Positions 11,979-27,756 of a stretch of 64,000 bases of DNA are shown here, piece after piece. Under the pieces are notes generated by a model, which worked only from the letters and a program-made list of their open reading frames with translations, searched no databases and was not told the DNA's origin. This stretch comes from Tillus elongatus (Eukaryota; Arthropoda; Insecta; Coleoptera; Cleridae): assembly GCA_964006375.1 (NCBI GenBank), contig OZ023267.1, positions 32,111,266 to 32,175,265 on the forward strand, read 5' to 3'. A program made the translations under genes and the position numbers. The stretch's first letter is position 1, and each line of letters begins with the position of its first letter.

Positions 11979-14760
11979 CTGACCGCGGGTTGTGGTTCTA
12001 GTCGGCATCTCCCCATTAGTGAATTTCTTCTATGAAAATTTACTAATTATATATTCACTTATATTAACGGCGTTTGATATTTCACAAAACCTGCAATAAC
12101 TCAAAACTTAACATTCTCCAGATACGACTTTTTGTGTTAATAGGGCAGTATTGCTGATGTGTGAAACCTTGAAATTTAGTTATTTTTTATTTTTGCATAA
12201 TTTTCATAGGATTAACTGGTAAACTATTTTGACCGTAATTAATTGACTCTGCACGTTTGCACCCTAAATATTATACAAGAGTATATACTAAATAATTTCC
12301 ATATCCATTACGTTGGGCCATAGGCACTATGAATTATGAAGTAGGCTCCAATAATCTATTGTTTGGAGTATTGATTTGATTTAGGTAACCTGAATTTGAG
12401 ATGTAATATTTGCGGTACATATATGCACGTGTAGTTTCCATATTTGCCAAGGGCCAATAGTGTAAATCGACAACACATATTGATGTTAACTGCGTTAATT
12501 TGAAAGTAAATACCTTCATGTTTGTGTATGTTATGAGATTTAATGCACGGGCGTAAATCTGGCAACACGTGTAAATTATTATTGCTAGAAGCTCTCTGCC
12601 TGCAAATTCTAAAAAAGGTTGTTGATTAAATAAGATAGCCCAAGCAACAAATTAAGGCATGTTAACCAGCACTCGAGTCCAAATAACCTAACCAAGTTAT
12701 AATTTAGTAATAATTAACCAAAATGTTGCCTTCATTGTCATAATGACTACAAATTTGGAAATGCGGCTCCGAACTAGCTTATTTTTGACTATTAAAATTA
12801 TTCCAAAGTCAGTATCTTACAAGTAACTAAATTGGGAAAAAATTGGTTCAATTTTACTCACAAAATATACTTAATATACTTTTGTGTTTTAATTCCAGAG
12901 TTGGTAATTTTTAGGTCGAACTGTGCCCTAAATTGGACTGAAAATCGACTACCAAGCCCAGATACCTGAAATACCTACTTTAGGGTAATTTATTACCTAA
13001 TATTAACCTGCAATATGTCTCTGTGGTATAGCAAATTGGAGGTCTTCTTATGAAGTCCAGCTTACATATATATTACCAATTTCAGTGCAATACAGCACAG
13101 GAAATATTTTGGGCACTGAGCTAACCTAAAATGGCTTTCTGATCAGCTATAAAGTCATAATTACTGCAGAAATGGTCTTCCAAGTCAAATTGCTTACCTT
13201 CAAGTTGAAAATACCCATAAAATCTGACTTGAAATAAAATTTGTCCTCAAAGTTCAAAGTTACAGCAGTGGAATACATTTGTGAATCTTAAAGGTGTGTC
13301 AGTTGGTAAACTTCATCAATAAAAGTTTCTTCTTGTTGTGAATGTGTGTGCACCAGTAACAAATATAGTGTTACAATGCCCCCTTTGAAACCAATAAGTT
13401 TACAGACATACTACAAATTATTATAGAGTAGTAAAGAATGCTTGTATTCAGTTCGCTTCATATTAATAATTATTTCGATAATGTTCTCTGTGTAAATCCT
13501 AAAAAAGTATGACAACTTTATCGGTTACTACTACTAGGTATGTGAAAGTAAAACTGAATTTCAATTATATGCTGGTATCAAATCAGCACGTTTCCCTCTT
13601 CAATATAATACATCCCCTTTCATGCCAAATGAAGTGAAGCATTGGCAACACAGCCAGCTGTCATGTTCATGTTTATTTACTTATTTTATTTTGTTTCTAT
13701 TTTCTATTAATGTCTATATATTATGGAATCAAAGACCAAAAGCGCTGTATAATCATTCATATATGTCTCTCTGCTGTGCACGGATATAAGTAATATATAT
13801 TTTATAGACGAAAATGTTTCATTTCTAATAAATTCAAACAAAATTCGTTTACCATATAGTTGAAATTCCCATAATAGGACAAAATGCCTTCAACGTTTGG
13901 TTAGTTTGCCCTGTCATTAGGGATTGTGACTTATAGGTAAAAAAAATAGGGCAAAATTAACTTTGAGGTCAATAATGTTAGAAGGGCAGCCATATTAATT
14001 TAATTTTGCGGTATCCATCTTGATTGTATTGGAAAGTGAAAAATAATTTTTTGTTGAATAAAGTGTAATCAAATTTTAGTTCGAAAAAAACATTAAATAA
14101 TGCTTGTATACCATGACGACATGATAGTTTTGTGTTGTTTACATCACCAATCCTCCAAAATCAGAATTTCAAGAATTGTGAATATTTTTTTATTTTCACT
14201 AATCTTATCTTTTACACGGGCGCTCGAATTTTATCGCAGTATCATCATCATGTTAACTCAAAAAACATAACCGCAGTGGTTTTTTTCTTTATACAGTGCG
14301 AATCTCCTGTATCATTGTTCCAAATATTTAAAGTAAGTTCTTTGATCATTCAGGATGTCATTTTTTAACAAAGATGGACAATATCTCTACTACTCTACTG
14401 TTTGTTTATACATACATAACCACAGATCCTACAGAACCTAATAATGTCACATGCGTAGTTCGTTGTTAAGAACGTCACGGCACTCGGCGCCTAGATGTCA
14501 GATTCAAGTAAAGCGTGGCACATATTTACCAATATATTACGTCCATTGGCCCAATGTTGAATGAAAATGCCTTAAATATAACTAAAACGCCTTGGTCGAA
14601 ACGCCTTTCTGGACCTATTATCGACTTCCATATTACTTTGACTTTATTCCCCACATTGGTAATATACACTTAAATTTTACTTGAAAATGACCTGTGGTGA
14701 TTTGGTCGCCGACCTATTGGTAGGGCGATTTTACGTCAATTTGACTTTAAATGTTGTTTG
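11979..14760. other. long stretch without recognised genes or elements
   Basis: I found no transposon protein, terminal repeat or convincing exon chain. Composition is AT-rich but without long microsatellites. It may be host intergenic or intronic sequence; short frames at 12334-12568 and 14132-14368 have no motif. Confidence 0.4.
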
Positions 14761-15121
14761 GGAGAACCTCGGTGGTTCCGGGGTAAGAACGTGTGCCTCT
14801 GAACCGAAGGGTACTGGGTTCGATGCCAGGGCACTTCTTTTACTTTTTCAGTACATACTGTAAAATTAACATCAACCGAGGTTCTGGCCATGTATTTGAG
14901 AAAGTTGAATGTCTGCACGTTCCGCCCTTCGGAGGGGGCGTAAAGCCGTCGGTCCCGTGTCCATGCGATGTTGGGTACGTTAAAGATCCATTCCCTCCTT
15001 ACATAAAAGCAGGGGTTCTGAAAATTTTTCAGGATAATGACGTGAAACTGCTCTTTGGCGTCGGTGATTGGACATAGTCGCGGAAATAGGCCGACGTTAA
15101 AGAAACAAAACAACAACAATT
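14761..15121 (+). mobile_element. tRNA-derived SINE with conserved central domain
   Basis: An RNA polymerase III type A box (GGTGGTTCCGGGGTAAGA at 14771-14788) and B box (GGGTTCGATGCC at 14816-14827) are spaced as in a tRNA. They are followed by a GC-richer body (CGCCCTTCGGAGGGGGCG, CCGTCGGTCCCGTG, GTTAAAGATCC) and a tail GACGTTAAAGAAACAAAACA. The body resembles the conserved central domains of invertebrate SINEs; I cannot name the domain with certainty. Four minus-strand frames cross it but are accidental. Confidence 0.65.
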
Positions 15122-15223
15122 AAATTAGATCTTACTCCGTGATAAACCCAAAAAGTAGATTTACTATGTATATATATATACCTGTTATAGGTTGAATAGG
15201 TTGAATATATAGTAAAAAAGTGT

Positions 15224-16270
15224 GAACGCAGTAAGTGCGTTAGGGTAGTGAATTTTCATGAACATATTTTCAATTGCAAATATGTCTTTTTTTTATGAAA
15301 GAGGCATCAAATTTCGTTACCAGTATAACCTATATAGTAGAAGCAATGTACCATATTTCATCAAATAGGCTTTTAAACAAAACTTACAAAAAAGTTATTT
15401 TGCATGAAAATTTACAAAAATCTAAATACATTTTCTTTAAATAACCTATTAAACATGTCTTATCATGGCCTTCACTTCTGAAACACAAAATACAGGCGGT
15501 TATATTTGAAACAATTGAATTATGACAGTTTGATTTTTTAAAATTACGTCTCTATTTGAGTACCTTCTGTATAAGGCGTCTCGATTTTTTCATGAAATAA
15601 TACAAACGGAAACCTCTCTGAATGCGCCAGTTGCATGGGCTTCGATTTCTATTGGAAAAAATGGCGTATCAGAATTTTTGATATGTGCCCAAAATGTTAA
15701 AAGTTGCAAAACTATTGATTTAACTTGAAAACAAGCATCCATTAAAATTCGATGGAAAATAAAAAAATGCTATAATATAAGGGATGTTCGATTTAAAAGA
15801 AAAATTTGTATTTCCAACCACTTATAGGCCACCTGAGATTGTCGAAATATTTTTTATAAGATGCACCTCAATATAGCTTATAATTAACGTATACAATTTT
15901 TTCTCGTATCTTGTATAATAACAGTACCATAGAAATGCGTCACCCTGTATAATATATGTAAACAAATAAAAACTAAAACTATGACCAGATGCGGGTTCTA
16001 GGGAACCTAGTTCGCGCTCGTTTGAAAAAAAATCTTTTTAAACTTCAAAGGTCTAGGTCTCCTCATTTGCGAATTTATTCTACGAAAACTTGCTAAAAAT
16101 TATAGACAATTCAACCATAAACTCCATAACTAAAAATACCGTTAAAACATGAGAGAAAGGGTCGAATTTTCTGGAAGTATTGTAGTAAAATGAAGGACAA
16201 TGACGGTTGAAGCTGAAACGGAAGGACTTGTAAAACACACTTCTGGCTACATTTTCTGTACAAAGCTCTT
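15224..16270 (-). mobile_element. composite DINE-like mosaic, inverted copy of the 8.6-9.5 kb mosaic
   Basis: Begins ACGCAGTAAGTGCGTTAGGG (hairpin module) and contains the CATATTTGC...GGCATCAAATTT segment of the short two-ended unit. It then has the spacer with TCGTATCTTG, the terminus GAAATGCGTCACCCTGTA at 15936-15953, and the DINE-like 5' module to about 16098. The outer shared flank continues to about 16270. It is collinear, in reverse, with 8640-9475. Confidence 0.55.
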
Positions 16271-16456
16271 ATTTGCGGCACTTGCAGTACTTACATAGTA
16301 TATCTAAGACCAATTTTAATTTTCAGCTCCATATAAAATATAATTTTTTTCAAATAATCGCTAACTGGGACTCTAAAGCCAATCTCCAAGGTCAACTTAA
16401 ATTTAAAGAGTTAGTTTTAATAATATATCTTACTAATAGCGTACAATTCTTATAAA

Positions 16457-16499
16457 AAATCACTACTACAACGCACTTACTACGCCCCGAATTTTTTAA
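16457..16499 (+). mobile_element. DINE-like 3' terminus
   Basis: AAATCACTACTACAACGCAC followed by a degraded hairpin (TTACTACGCCCCGAATTTTT). It is an isolated end; the 5' part was not found. Confidence 0.55.
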
Positions 16500-16589
16500 T
16501 TATAATAAGCATTCGCATGCTTAAATTTAGCGCTTTTGAACGCAAACTTGAGAGATATTGCGTTTAAAAAGAAATTTATAATTTTTTAC

Positions 16590-16717
16590 AAAAAAATATT
16601 TTCACTGACCATGTTAATGGGTTCCAGAGGCCCTAATTCCCGCTTATATGAGGAAATTTTGCAGACGTCTCACCATCGATACCTCTCTGTTAGTGAATTT
16701 TCTTAATGAAAACTCAC
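16590..16717 (-). mobile_element. DINE-like 5' module
   Basis: Contains CCTAATTCCCGC, CTCACCATCGATACCTCTCT and the terminal hairpin TTAGTGAATTTTCTTAATGA with its inverted copy ending ACTCACTAA at 16717. There is no (AT)n and no 3' part. Confidence 0.6.
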
Positions 16718-17022
16718 TAAAAACAATCTTGAAATATACGTAAGAAAGCTGCCTGACGGCCCTTACGAATCTGATAACAGTGCAAGCCCTGTAGTAAAAA
16801 GTCTCTGTTCGCCGCAATTTGGCTCTGAGAGAAATATCATAGGAGATAGCTGATTCACCAGTTCTCAAAAACCGCAAGCTAAATTCCACGGAGATTTGTA
16901 TCAGTACGTGGTAGAGACGAATTCACGTCAAAATTCTCATACCAAGCAAACTTGACAATGGTTTCTTAAATTCAAAACAAAAAAAGAATGTAAGACTAGA
17001 TGCATTCTCGCAACATTTAGAA

Positions 17023-17063
17023 CCGTAGACCGGTTTCGCTCTCATTAGAGCTCTTCAGTACGG
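17023..17063 (-). ncRNA. type I hammerhead ribozyme, copy 1
   Basis: The minus strand shows all required parts. Helix I is CCGUA paired with UACGG, and the core box is CUGAAGA. Helix II is GCUCU/AGAGC with loop AAUG. The second core box is GAAAC, followed by helix III and cleavage triplet GUC. The predicted scission lies between positions 17028 and 17027. Helix III is the palindrome ACCGGU, too tight to fold alone but able to form six pairs between two ribozymes. Every invariant core base is present. Confidence 0.85.
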
Positions 17064-17332
17064 CATACTAATTGCAGCAAAAATGCACCAAAAAAAATAA
17101 CACGGCTATCGTATAGCCAGTCTTAAAACACTAAGTGAGTGGTGAGCGTGTCGCCACCTAGTTCGGAACCAAGTACTATGTTGTTACGCCCGCTCCAAAT
17201 AACACAGAGTGTTTAAAATAGAGACGGTATACAACTAACTAACAATTTAAAAAATTGTTAGCCCTGGCCCATTTCTACCCCAATATAGGGACAAAGTATG
17301 TAAGACTAGATGCATTCTCGCAACAATTAGAA

Positions 17333-17373
17333 CCGTAGACCGGTTTCGCTCTCATTAGAGCTCTTCAGTACGG
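17333..17373 (-). ncRNA. type I hammerhead ribozyme, copy 2
   Basis: Identical to copy 1 over the whole 41-base ribozyme; predicted scission between 17338 and 17337. Flanking differences between the two copies (for example CAACATTTAG against CAACAATTAG) lie outside the ribozyme. Confidence 0.85.
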
Positions 17374-17450
17374 CATACTAATTGCAGCAAAAATGCACCA
17401 AAAATAACACGGCTATCGTATAGCCAGTCTTAAAACACTAAGTGAGTGGA

Positions 17451-17855
17451 GACACTTTATAAAAGCTTTATCTTTGTAGCTAACAAAAGACAACGTAAAA
17501 AGAAGGTCCAAAATAGTATCTTTACCAAAAAGCCTGCGGAAAAGAACTGCTAAAATGATGCGAGATGAATCTATTATGCGCGAATGCTAGCACAAGTTGC
17601 CTTCAGACTGGAGAGCCAAGAGATCTTGTCACAGAAGAGACTGGAAAGGCTAGAACAAGGTGTAACCTCTGCGAGCGAAAGAAGAATAATCGTATGACCA
17701 AATATAAATGTATAGAATATAGTAGATTAATTTGCTTAGAGCCTGCAAAATATTTGTTTTATTTGTCCCTAAAAGAATCAATAATTTTCACCAGTTTTAT
17801 CCTACAAAGGATGCAACGTTTTACGTTGCTTCATGTTCGCTTTGAGTTATTCATG
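17451..17855. other. no gene recognised
   Basis: One open frame (from 17565) runs into the following (AT)n tract. Its first ~100 codons contain CNLCERKKNN, but no family is recognisable and the frame is probably accidental. Confidence 0.35.

Positions 17856-17943
<88 letters not shown>
17856..17943. repeat. (AT)n microsatellite
   Basis: About 88 bp, with one AA interruption near 17864; left flank of mariner copy B. Confidence 0.97.
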
Positions 17944-20022
<2,079 letters not shown>

Positions 20023-20675
20023 TCTAAATAGATAATGTTTTTGCATAAATTGAAGCCACAACAACCTTCAAAAAAAAATTTGTTTGATGTAACTGTGACG
20101 GAGTCTTGTCAGACGCCACGCGAGAACTGACGTTACGATAGGTCGCGCGTAGTGACGTAATTTGTTCAATACTAGAAATATTTTGACAGCAATTTTAATT
20201 TAATTTTTTAATACATCAGTTTATGAGCGATCAAAGAAGCAAATAGGAGATAATTGGCAACTAAGTCCAAATTATTTTAAATAAACTAGGAATTATTATC
20301 AAGCCAAACATGTGCTCTATATTTCAACTATTTAAATAAAGTTTTATATTTTCTATATTTCAACTTTCATATGTTTTCAGTTTATATGTGTCCTTCGAAA
20401 GTTTTCGTTGCCGAACCTTTACAAGCAAAATCTGAACCTAACTAACTTTAACTGTACATGTTACTTAGGGGTGTCTTAAAAATTTTCAGGCCCTATTAAA
20501 GACAAACTCCGGGGAAAATTAATATAAAAAATTGAAAACGAGATTGTAAGTGCTGCGTAGCTCTCAGTACGTTGTATAACAACTTACTGGTTCTTTAAGA
20601 AATGATAATAGACATGAGAAAGAATTGGCTAATAGTACTAGGGTGAAAATAGTTGCTAGTGAAGAAAAATAAAAA
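20023..20675. other. no gene seen
   Basis: Unrecognised AT-rich sequence. Confidence 0.4.
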
Positions 20676-21388
<713 letters not shown>

Positions 21389-21710
21389 TTATGCATATTG
21401 TGCTTTCTCAATATTCTGTGTATTGCCCAGATAGATAAACACAAATCTTGAGACCTACTTCTTAACGAACTTTGTAGACATGCTTCAAAATATGCAAGAA
21501 CTATAATTTCATTCATTTCATTGTCTTCAATTTTGAAACGTTTAACAACGCCTCGTGTCAGTATTATTCCATGACTTGACGACTTACTTTTAATTCTGCT
21601 GAATTTTGTTCTATTCATTGGAGCCAAATAAAGGAATCTGTTGTTAAATATTCGAACTGTTGTCTCAACTATTCTGTTAGATTCACCATATATTGAAAAC
21701 TAATTGAAAA
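21389..21710 (-). pseudogene. mariner (D,D41D) transposase N-terminal fragment
   Basis: The reverse strand reads GESNRIVETTVRIFNNRF, then FKIEDNEMNEIIVLAYFEA and IWAIHRILRKHNMHN. This parallels the element at 32081-34748 (EYNRIVSRTCRIFNEKYP, FKIEDEDNEIKVLAYFQV, VHRILKFHKMH). Only the DNA-binding half is present, with frame changes. Confidence 0.7.
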
Positions 21711-21845
21711 CATCATCTGCAGAATAACAAACTAGCATGTACAACATTAACACTGCCACTGCCTATCCTCTCATGTGATCCTGATACTAGAGACGTGAAA
21801 ATCGTCTCGTCGTTTCTACGATTTCTGTGGTAAAAAGTTCATGTT

Positions 21846-22530
<685 letters not shown>

Positions 22531-24176
22531 AAACTAAAATAATGTTGAGAAAGCGGTGTATTTAGAAACCAGATAATACTCCTTTTTCCGGGCTCAGCAC
22601 GGACACCAGGAAAACCATCACGTCAATTTTAACAAAAGACGAACCTGGTTACGGGGGAGTTAAGATGGCCAGTATAACACCAAAAAAAATTCCATAAAGA
22701 CCTTATAAATAAAAAGTTGACCATGAAATGCTGGTCTTACCAATAAAAGAAACGTAATTTTTCCTTGTGACGTTTATTAACCCTCTCAACAACTAATAAG
22801 GTAAATTGTTAAGTCCCCATCGAAAAACTCCAAGGTATACAGCGTTCTGAATAATTAATGACTTTCCTCCAGTCAGTAGTTAGCTTTAGAGTTGCTTAAA
22901 TGAATAATATCTTTTTAAAACCCTCCAAATTACTTTTAAAACTTGTTAAAACTTTGTAATTAGGTAATTGAAATGCCCACCTAGATTGTTGAAAAGTACA
23001 CGTCGATAATAATGAAAAATATGAGAAAACTTCAGGCCATGTTTATCTACGAAAGAAAACTACGGTTCCAGAAAGCGTCGTCAGAAAGCGCCACTTCAGC
23101 CGGAAAGGGAAAGATTGGTTCAGAGTTTTGTCTGCTATGATTAATTGCTACTAAATGTATAATTTTCCCTGGCTCTTAGCGATGTCTCTGGGTGCATATC
23201 GCAAAGGAAAATGCAGAGGAGTACCTGTGTTATCGCGGCTAGGGGCTTGATACCCCATTAGCTAATACAATGCTGGCATTATCGCTAATTAGCGATCTAA
23301 TATTTATAATCCGTTCACGGCACTCTTCATTAATACTGTCAGAAAGCACTTGCTGCTTATAGCAATAAGTTAAGCGGTATGTTCTTTGTACATACTACTA
23401 ACCATATGACATAAATGATAATAGTGTTTATCTGAGTAATATATGCACTGTGGAACAGTAAAATTCAATAAATTCGGTATCACAATTCTGCCGTGCACAA
23501 GTGAAACCTAGTAACTCGAGTTACTTGGTTTTACTTCTATTTAAATATTCCGATTGCCTGTAACGACCTCTATCTGTAGCTATTTTACGTTTGTAAATAG
23601 GCCTTTTCTTTGCGAAGATATTTAGTGTTGCTTTATAGTAACCCGACTTATACTTAAATCTCTTCTGCACTAAGGCGACTTGCTTGGCAATTTTTGTTTC
23701 TTGTTTGGATCGCATTAAAAATTACCACAGTATAAAGAAGTAATAGCAATAGCTAGTTTAATAATTTCCTTAGGTCTAATGCGCAACTAGTGTAAATTAA
23801 AAAAAAAGAAATTAAACTACAAAAGTAAAACCAAGTAACTCGTGTTTCCGTATAATATAAGGCGATAAATGAACTATTAATATAAAGTACGTATATTTCG
23901 CAGTTGCGTTTTGGTGGGGTTACACTATTATAGCAAGCCTGTTTACACGCCTGCCGGCGGCCCTGGGGTCTTCGCAGCATTACTTAAATACATAGTTTTA
24001 CGAAAACGGATTCCATGCATGGTTAAATAGATAAAAAATTAAAAGAAAAACTAAAGAAGTTTAAAATTATGAAGATTTGGAGACTTTGATTAAGACGTCA
24101 AACAAGAATACCCTATTATAAATTTAAGAGCTGAAGATTTCCATTAACTTGAAAATTGATGTGTTCAAAGAAAAAA
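22531..24176. other. no gene recognised; contains a 26-bp imperfect palindrome at 23505-23530
   Basis: The palindrome centre is AGTAACTCGAGTTACT (23510-23525, perfect); related AGTAACTCG and AGTTACTAGG pieces recur near 23836 and 28397. Minus-strand frames at 23521-23715 (basic, KRRPIYKRK-like) and 23753-23980 have no recognised domain. Confidence 0.4.
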
Positions 24177-24496
24177 ACTCGGGACGCAGCAAGTGCGTTA
24201 TGGCAGTGAATTTTAATTAAATGTTTCAAATTTGAATAACTCAATTTCCTATAATCATAGAAACTTTAATTTTGGTGCGTAGTAAGGTCTTTCCTAGGGA
24301 AAAATATCCACCAAATTTCATTAAAATAACTTTGTAATTTTCGGAGAAAAAATTGTTTCTTGAAAGAAAACCCAAAAGTTTTCCGGAAAACCTTGTCCGA
24401 TTTTCCTGGCTAACGAACTCATCCAAGCTATTAATAAAAGAAAGGAACTTTCCGAGTTTCATCAAAATCGGTTGATTATTTTTTGAGTTAGGGGTT

Positions 24497-24588
<92 letters not shown>

Positions 24589-24710
24589 CGAAACTGACCT
24601 CAGATATGGGTTCTAGGCGCCCAAATTCGCGCTGATTTGAAGAAATTTTTGCAAAGTCTCACCATAGATACCTCTCTATAAGTGAATTTTTTTAAATAAA
24701 AATTCACTAA
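24177..24710 (-). mobile_element. DINE-like element, complete
   Basis: All modules are present, from the 5' hairpin (24679-24710) through (AT)n to the 3' hairpin (ACGCAGCAAGTGCGT at 24184-24198 on the plus strand). It is shorter than the 20.7-kb copy because one internal repeat-like segment is missing. Confidence 0.7.
24500..24586. repeat. (AT)n microsatellite
   Basis: Core of the enclosing DINE-like copy. Confidence 0.97.
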
Positions 24711-25535
24711 AAATAGAACGTGAAATGGTCTGGTTCTTAACACGCGGAAGACTGAAATGATTATTTTTCTCCGGTGGGTGTGCATCCGAATCTAAGCCTA
24801 TGTGTTAGATCTGATAACAGTTCAATAAGACAGGGCACGTCTGTAAAGTTTTTGGGGATCCATCTGTATTCTAACTTATCATGGGACGTCCATGTTGACC
24901 ATTGTTGTGGCCTCTCTTGCATATAAGAATTACGCGTTGCTGCAGTTGAGGGATTCCTTGAGTACTCAGGCGTTGTTGACATGCTACTATGGTAGCATCA
25001 ACTGTCTCCTGACATATGGTTTGCTGTGTTGGGGCGGCTGTGTGCATCTGTGGAGGGTTCTGTTGATGCAGAAGAGGATTGTCCGCACCATGTTTGGCCT
25101 GCCGTCTTCCGCATCTTGTAGGCTATTATTTATACGGTATGGCATTTTAACAGTGACGGGCCTATATGCTTGAGGCGCTTTGCTATGTCAGAAAAAATAT
25201 TGCAATTTTTAGTACCTGCGGTAATATTACAGCGTATGAAACAAGACAGGCTAAAGATTTGTATGTTCCTCCTTATATCATCGAACAGATTAGTCGGGCA
25301 CCTCGCAACACTGCAATATGCTTATATAATCATCTACCTGACAGCGTCAAAAATTTGAGCAGCCTCAGGTAATTTAAACTTGCTTTAAAATCGTTTTTTA
25401 GCGGGCATTCTTTTTATTCTGTGGACGAATATTTTAATTTTTAATTTTAGCGTTGATAAGCTGTTTTTGTGTTTTCACTATTACCGATATCTTGTAAAGA
25501 TCTATGGAGCAGTTCTAATAAATAAATAAATAAAC
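24711..25535 (+). mobile_element. second LINE family, 3' end only
   Basis: Coding similarity begins about 24822, directly after the DINE-like end, and the element finishes in a (TAAA)n-type tail CTAATAAATAAATAAATAAA (25514-25533). It differs from the copy A family in both tail type and protein sequence. Confidence 0.75.
24822..25440 (+). pseudogene. LINE reverse transcriptase C-terminal region
   Basis: Reads VKFLGIHLYSNLSWDVHVDH, then after a frameshift near 24905 LLTYGLLCWGG and VLLMQKRIVRTMFGL, then ALCYVRKN, YETRQAKDLYVP and YNHLPDSVKN. These are the conserved post-RT blocks of LINE polyproteins. There are frameshifts at about 24905 and 25165 and a stop after NLSSLR (25372); the following codons still read LALKSFF. 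The catalytic RT core is upstream and missing. Confidence 0.8.
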
Positions 25536-26063
25536 GCAATCAGATGAAATGAATCCAATTTAGAAAGAGGTCGAAAAAGATACATTATTAATGTGATTTT
25601 GAAAATAAATGTTGTGGGATTTGATTTGCCACATCCTGAAAATATACAGTGCAATAGAGGGATAAACTCTAAAAAAAAGTACCATAAGAAAACTTCCCTA
25701 TATGCCACCGAGAAAGCACCTTTATTGGAAAAACCTGGCTTCTGCAGAAGACATATAAGATTTCGGAAAAGTGTCAGCTACTACTGAATAATGATAAAAT
25801 ATATAAAAATTCTTCTATCGTATGCAATGTTTTTTAATTTAACATATATGTATTTTTGGTAAGTATACTTTTGCAACTATCTGTCTCATATTTCGCGTAA
25901 AAATTATAATAAAATGACAAACAATTGAATAGTTGCCATTTCATAATAGAACCATCCACAACCACTTGCTTGTAAACATTTTGCATTAATGTATTATTAT
26001 ATTTTTTTATGAATTGCATGGTCTAAATATTAAACCGACAAGCTATGCGTTTAAAAAAAAAAC
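25536..26063. other. no gene recognised
   Basis: Short frames only, no element ends seen. Confidence 0.4.
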
Positions 26064-26477
26064 TCTGGACGCAGCAAGTGCGTTATGGTAGAGAATTTTT
26101 ATTAAATGCTTCAAATTTGAATAACTCAATTTTTTATAAACTTTGAAAGTTTAATTTTGATATGTAGTAAGGGCTTTCAGAGGGCAAGATATTCACCAAA
26201 TTTCATTAAAACAACTTTGTAATTATTGGAGAAAAAATTTTTTTTCGAAAGAAAATTTAAAATTTGAATAACTCCAAGGCAACATATATAGTAAATTACA
26301 TTAAAACAGCTTTGTTATTTTCGGAGACAAAATTTTTTTTGAAAGAAAACTCAAAATTTTCCCGGAAAACCCCGTCTGATTTTCCTGGCTAACGAACTCA
26401 TCCAATCCATTAATAAAAGAAAGGCACTTGCCGAGTTTCATTGAAATCGGTTAATTATTTTGTAAGTTATCAGACGG

Positions 26478-26575
<98 letters not shown>

Positions 26576-26653
26576 ATATAAAAATAATTTTTGCAAAGTC
26601 TCACCATCGATACCTCTCTATTAGTGAATTTTTTTAGATAAAAATTCACTAAT
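26064..26653 (-). mobile_element. DINE-like element with a deletion beside the core
   Basis: The 3' hairpin (26068-26087) and 5' hairpin (26622-26653) are present. The module between (AT)n and CTCACCATCGATACCTCTCT is shortened to about 20 bp, removing the GAACTAGG box. Confidence 0.68.
26482..26572. repeat. (AT)n microsatellite
   Basis: Core of the enclosing DINE-like copy. Confidence 0.97.
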
Positions 26654-27170
26654 AATCTCTGATGTAAATGCAATTCAAACGTAAATAATAAAACAAATGA
26701 AGATATGCATCTGTAGTTAATTACTACATGCATTTTGCTTTTGTTTCTGAAGAAGCCACATTGAACGAAACGGTTCATATTATAATTATATACAGTGAAT
26801 ATCGTAATAATTTGTTTTATCACTATATAAATATTTCCCTTCATTATTTAAATTCTTAAAATTAGAATACAATAACAGCCTAAAATTCTTGCCTTTAACT
26901 TAAAAGGAAGGGATGGGTATTTTTGATTAAAACTGACTGTCCATTAGGCACGTAATCGCATAACTTCCATGATTTTTCTTTTGGACGCAAGCGATATTAG
27001 ATCTTATTCATGTGCCAATACCAATACTGACCTGAAGCGATCGCCAGACGCCACATGCATTATACTATCTAAACAGACTGGCGCAATAATATAAAATGTT
27101 CGGTTGCCTAGCAACAAGATACTACATCTCATATAAGCGATGTTTACGATACGGCGCGATATTAAAAAAT
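26654..27170. other. no gene recognised
   Basis: Near 26747-26780 CTGAAGA and GAACGAAAC occur at hammerhead spacing but without a convincing helix II. Confidence 0.35.

Positions 27171-27756
<586 letters not shown>

Larger units (their letters stand above)
16987..17450 (-). mobile_element. retrozyme-like element: 310-bp-period direct repeats each with a hammerhead ribozyme
   Basis: A segment of about 155 bp (TAAGACTAGATGCATTCTCG at 16991 and again at 17301) is repeated with near identity at a period of 310 bp. The intervening 155 bp is present once, so the array is about 1.5 units. Each copy has a hammerhead on the minus strand (17023-17063 and 17333-17373). Transcription of the minus strand and cleavage at both sites would release a 310-nt RNA. 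Known family: animal retrozymes and hammerhead satellites have units of this size and type I ribozymes with very short helix III. That this is one of them is inference; there is no coding capacity. Confidence 0.75.

Noticed and set aside
26744..26783. CTGAAGA ... GAACGAAAC as another hammerhead
   Set aside because: The intervening bases do not form helix II and the helix III position is not palindromic as in the other families.
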